Assembly: GCF_040581485.1 (NCBI RefSeq)
Contig: NC_090130.1
Span: 27,939,418 to 28,003,417, forward strand
DNA: 64,000 nucleotides
DNA from: Linepithema humile
Lineage: Eukaryota > Arthropoda > Insecta > Hymenoptera > Formicidae
Direction of reading: 5' to 3'
Shown here: positions 63,020-64,000 of the stretch, piece after piece
Position numbering within the stretch: the first letter of the stretch is position 1
Layout of the letters: every line of letters begins with the position of its first letter
The notes under the pieces: generated by a model
What the model was told of the DNA's origin: nothing
Seen by the model: the letters and a program-made list of their open reading frames with translations, nothing else
Database searches by the model: none
Made by a program: the position numbers and the translations under genes

Positions 63020-64000
63020 ATGACACCAATATCGAGATGCCAATATCAATCCACTAGCATCTTAATAGTTTTTCACTCTACAGTCAAAATAATATTTCAT
63101 ATAAAAGGCGATTAAAAAAAATTGTATATAAATTTATTGCAGATAAATTTTGTTTCTTCTCTGCTCTTAATAAAAATTTCAAATCTAAGCAGCGAGAATT
63201 AATGTTGCATAAAAATTGCAAAATTAGAGAAAGACATCTACAGTTGAGATAAGTTGCACGCACTAAGCTGCATTCAAGAGAATACTTTTTATCTAGCCTC
63301 AAATAATAAAGAGACTTGTACAATCTTAAATGGACTTGATGAATGATAGACGTTAATCGAGCTTGGCGGGATAAGATTAATGTCTTTTATATTGGGATCT
63401 CAGCGCTTTTCGAATCTTCGTCATCTCTTTGTAATTAGTTTATTCTTACCGAACTACACGAGAATGTTTAAGATATGACTATATGTTTGATTTTTCTCTC
63501 ATTTGCAACTGATAATAACTTTCATCCCCGATTGCAGTTTTCTTACAAGTTATTTTTGTATATCCCGACGCACTCGACTTCTATCAGAATTTAAATTTAA
63601 ACTTCAAGTTCTTTTCTCCTTCTTCTGCGAAAGTTATATCGGCTCCATCTTGATAAGAAGATGTATCAGTGGCATAAGGACGAACGTTCGTCAAGAAGTT
63701 TACTGTCCCTTTTGCGAAAAGAAAACTTTCGAGCGGAGCTGTAATTTGAATAATATTAAAATCTATCGATGACGTACACAATGGATTTTTTTCTTCTTCA
63801 ATTTTATTGGAACTTCTTAATTATGTAAGCAAACGAGTTAAAAGCATTACGTTGCGCGTGTTTCGATGAAATATCTTTCTAAATGTTGAAATAAAATGTA
63901 GAGATTGATTTTAATTGCGTAACTTTAAGAACCAAGTTTATTGTGAGACTAAAAAGGTTTACATATGAAACTAGTACTTTAGCAGAGATAATGAATGACC

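Larger units (their letters stand above)
59818..64000. other. Mostly AT-rich non-coding sequence
   Basis: Apart from the hairpin at 61142, a CpG-rich patch at 61.87-62.27 kb and the small ORF at 62882, nothing was recognised. Acceptor-like CAGs at 59857, 61465 and 63535 lead into short frames that stop quickly. Confidence 0.45.

Noticed and set aside
63701..63772. Possible C2H2 zinc-finger remnant (CPFC...F...L)
   Set aside because: It has the Cys pair, Phe and Leu, but both zinc-binding His are missing, the Cys-Phe spacing is off by one, and there is no neighbouring finger.

Overview
This window looks like a stretch of insect nuclear genome, most likely a hymenopteran such as an ant or bee. 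That is an inference. It rests on moderate, patchy GC, CpG that is not depleted, many (GA/CT)n, (CA)n and (CG)n microsatellites, and very low gene density. There are no bacterial operons, rRNA genes, CRISPR arrays or intact transposons. Almost all open frames in the window are short, have biased composition, and are better explained by chance, GC-rich islands or microsatellites.

The best gene evidence is a split 5' end on the + strand. A TATA-like box in GC-rich sequence (40854) precedes a short first exon with ATG at 40944 and a GTGAGT donor at 40973. At 51236 a 56-nt exon follows a strong pyrimidine-rich CAG acceptor and is followed by GTAAGT. The two exons join in phase through an Arg codon. 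Together they encode a basic n-region and a leucine-rich hydrophobic core, that is, a signal peptide. The gene would be a secreted or membrane protein whose mature part lies beyond the window, or in exons I could not find. Its ~10.3-kb first intron holds three related blocks of homeodomain/POU-like sequence (43.6, 45.3 and 46.3 kb) and a separate dense ATTA/ATGCAT cluster (45.57 kb), which could be enhancers.

Region by region. 1-9.5 kb is AT-rich non-coding sequence with a small CpG-rich island at 4.2-4.6 kb. 9.51-9.83 kb is a nearly perfect 159-bp tandem duplication. 10-25 kb is non-coding with microsatellites and a large GC-rich, purine/pyrimidine-biased island at 18.3-19.6 kb. 25.6-25.85 kb holds a decayed tRNA-like sequence beside opposing (CT)n and (AG)n tracts. 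26.0-26.9 kb is a GC-rich block with a hydrophobic small ORF. 26.95-27.19 kb is a Tc1/mariner-type MITE with TA target sites. 27-40.8 kb is non-coding with a 74-nt hairpin at 29.6 kb. 40.85-51.3 kb is the gene start described above. 51.3-64 kb holds long pyrimidine-rich tracts, a GC-rich promoter-like block near 59.7 kb and a small unidentified ORF near 62.9 kb.

No gene symbol could be assigned to anything here.
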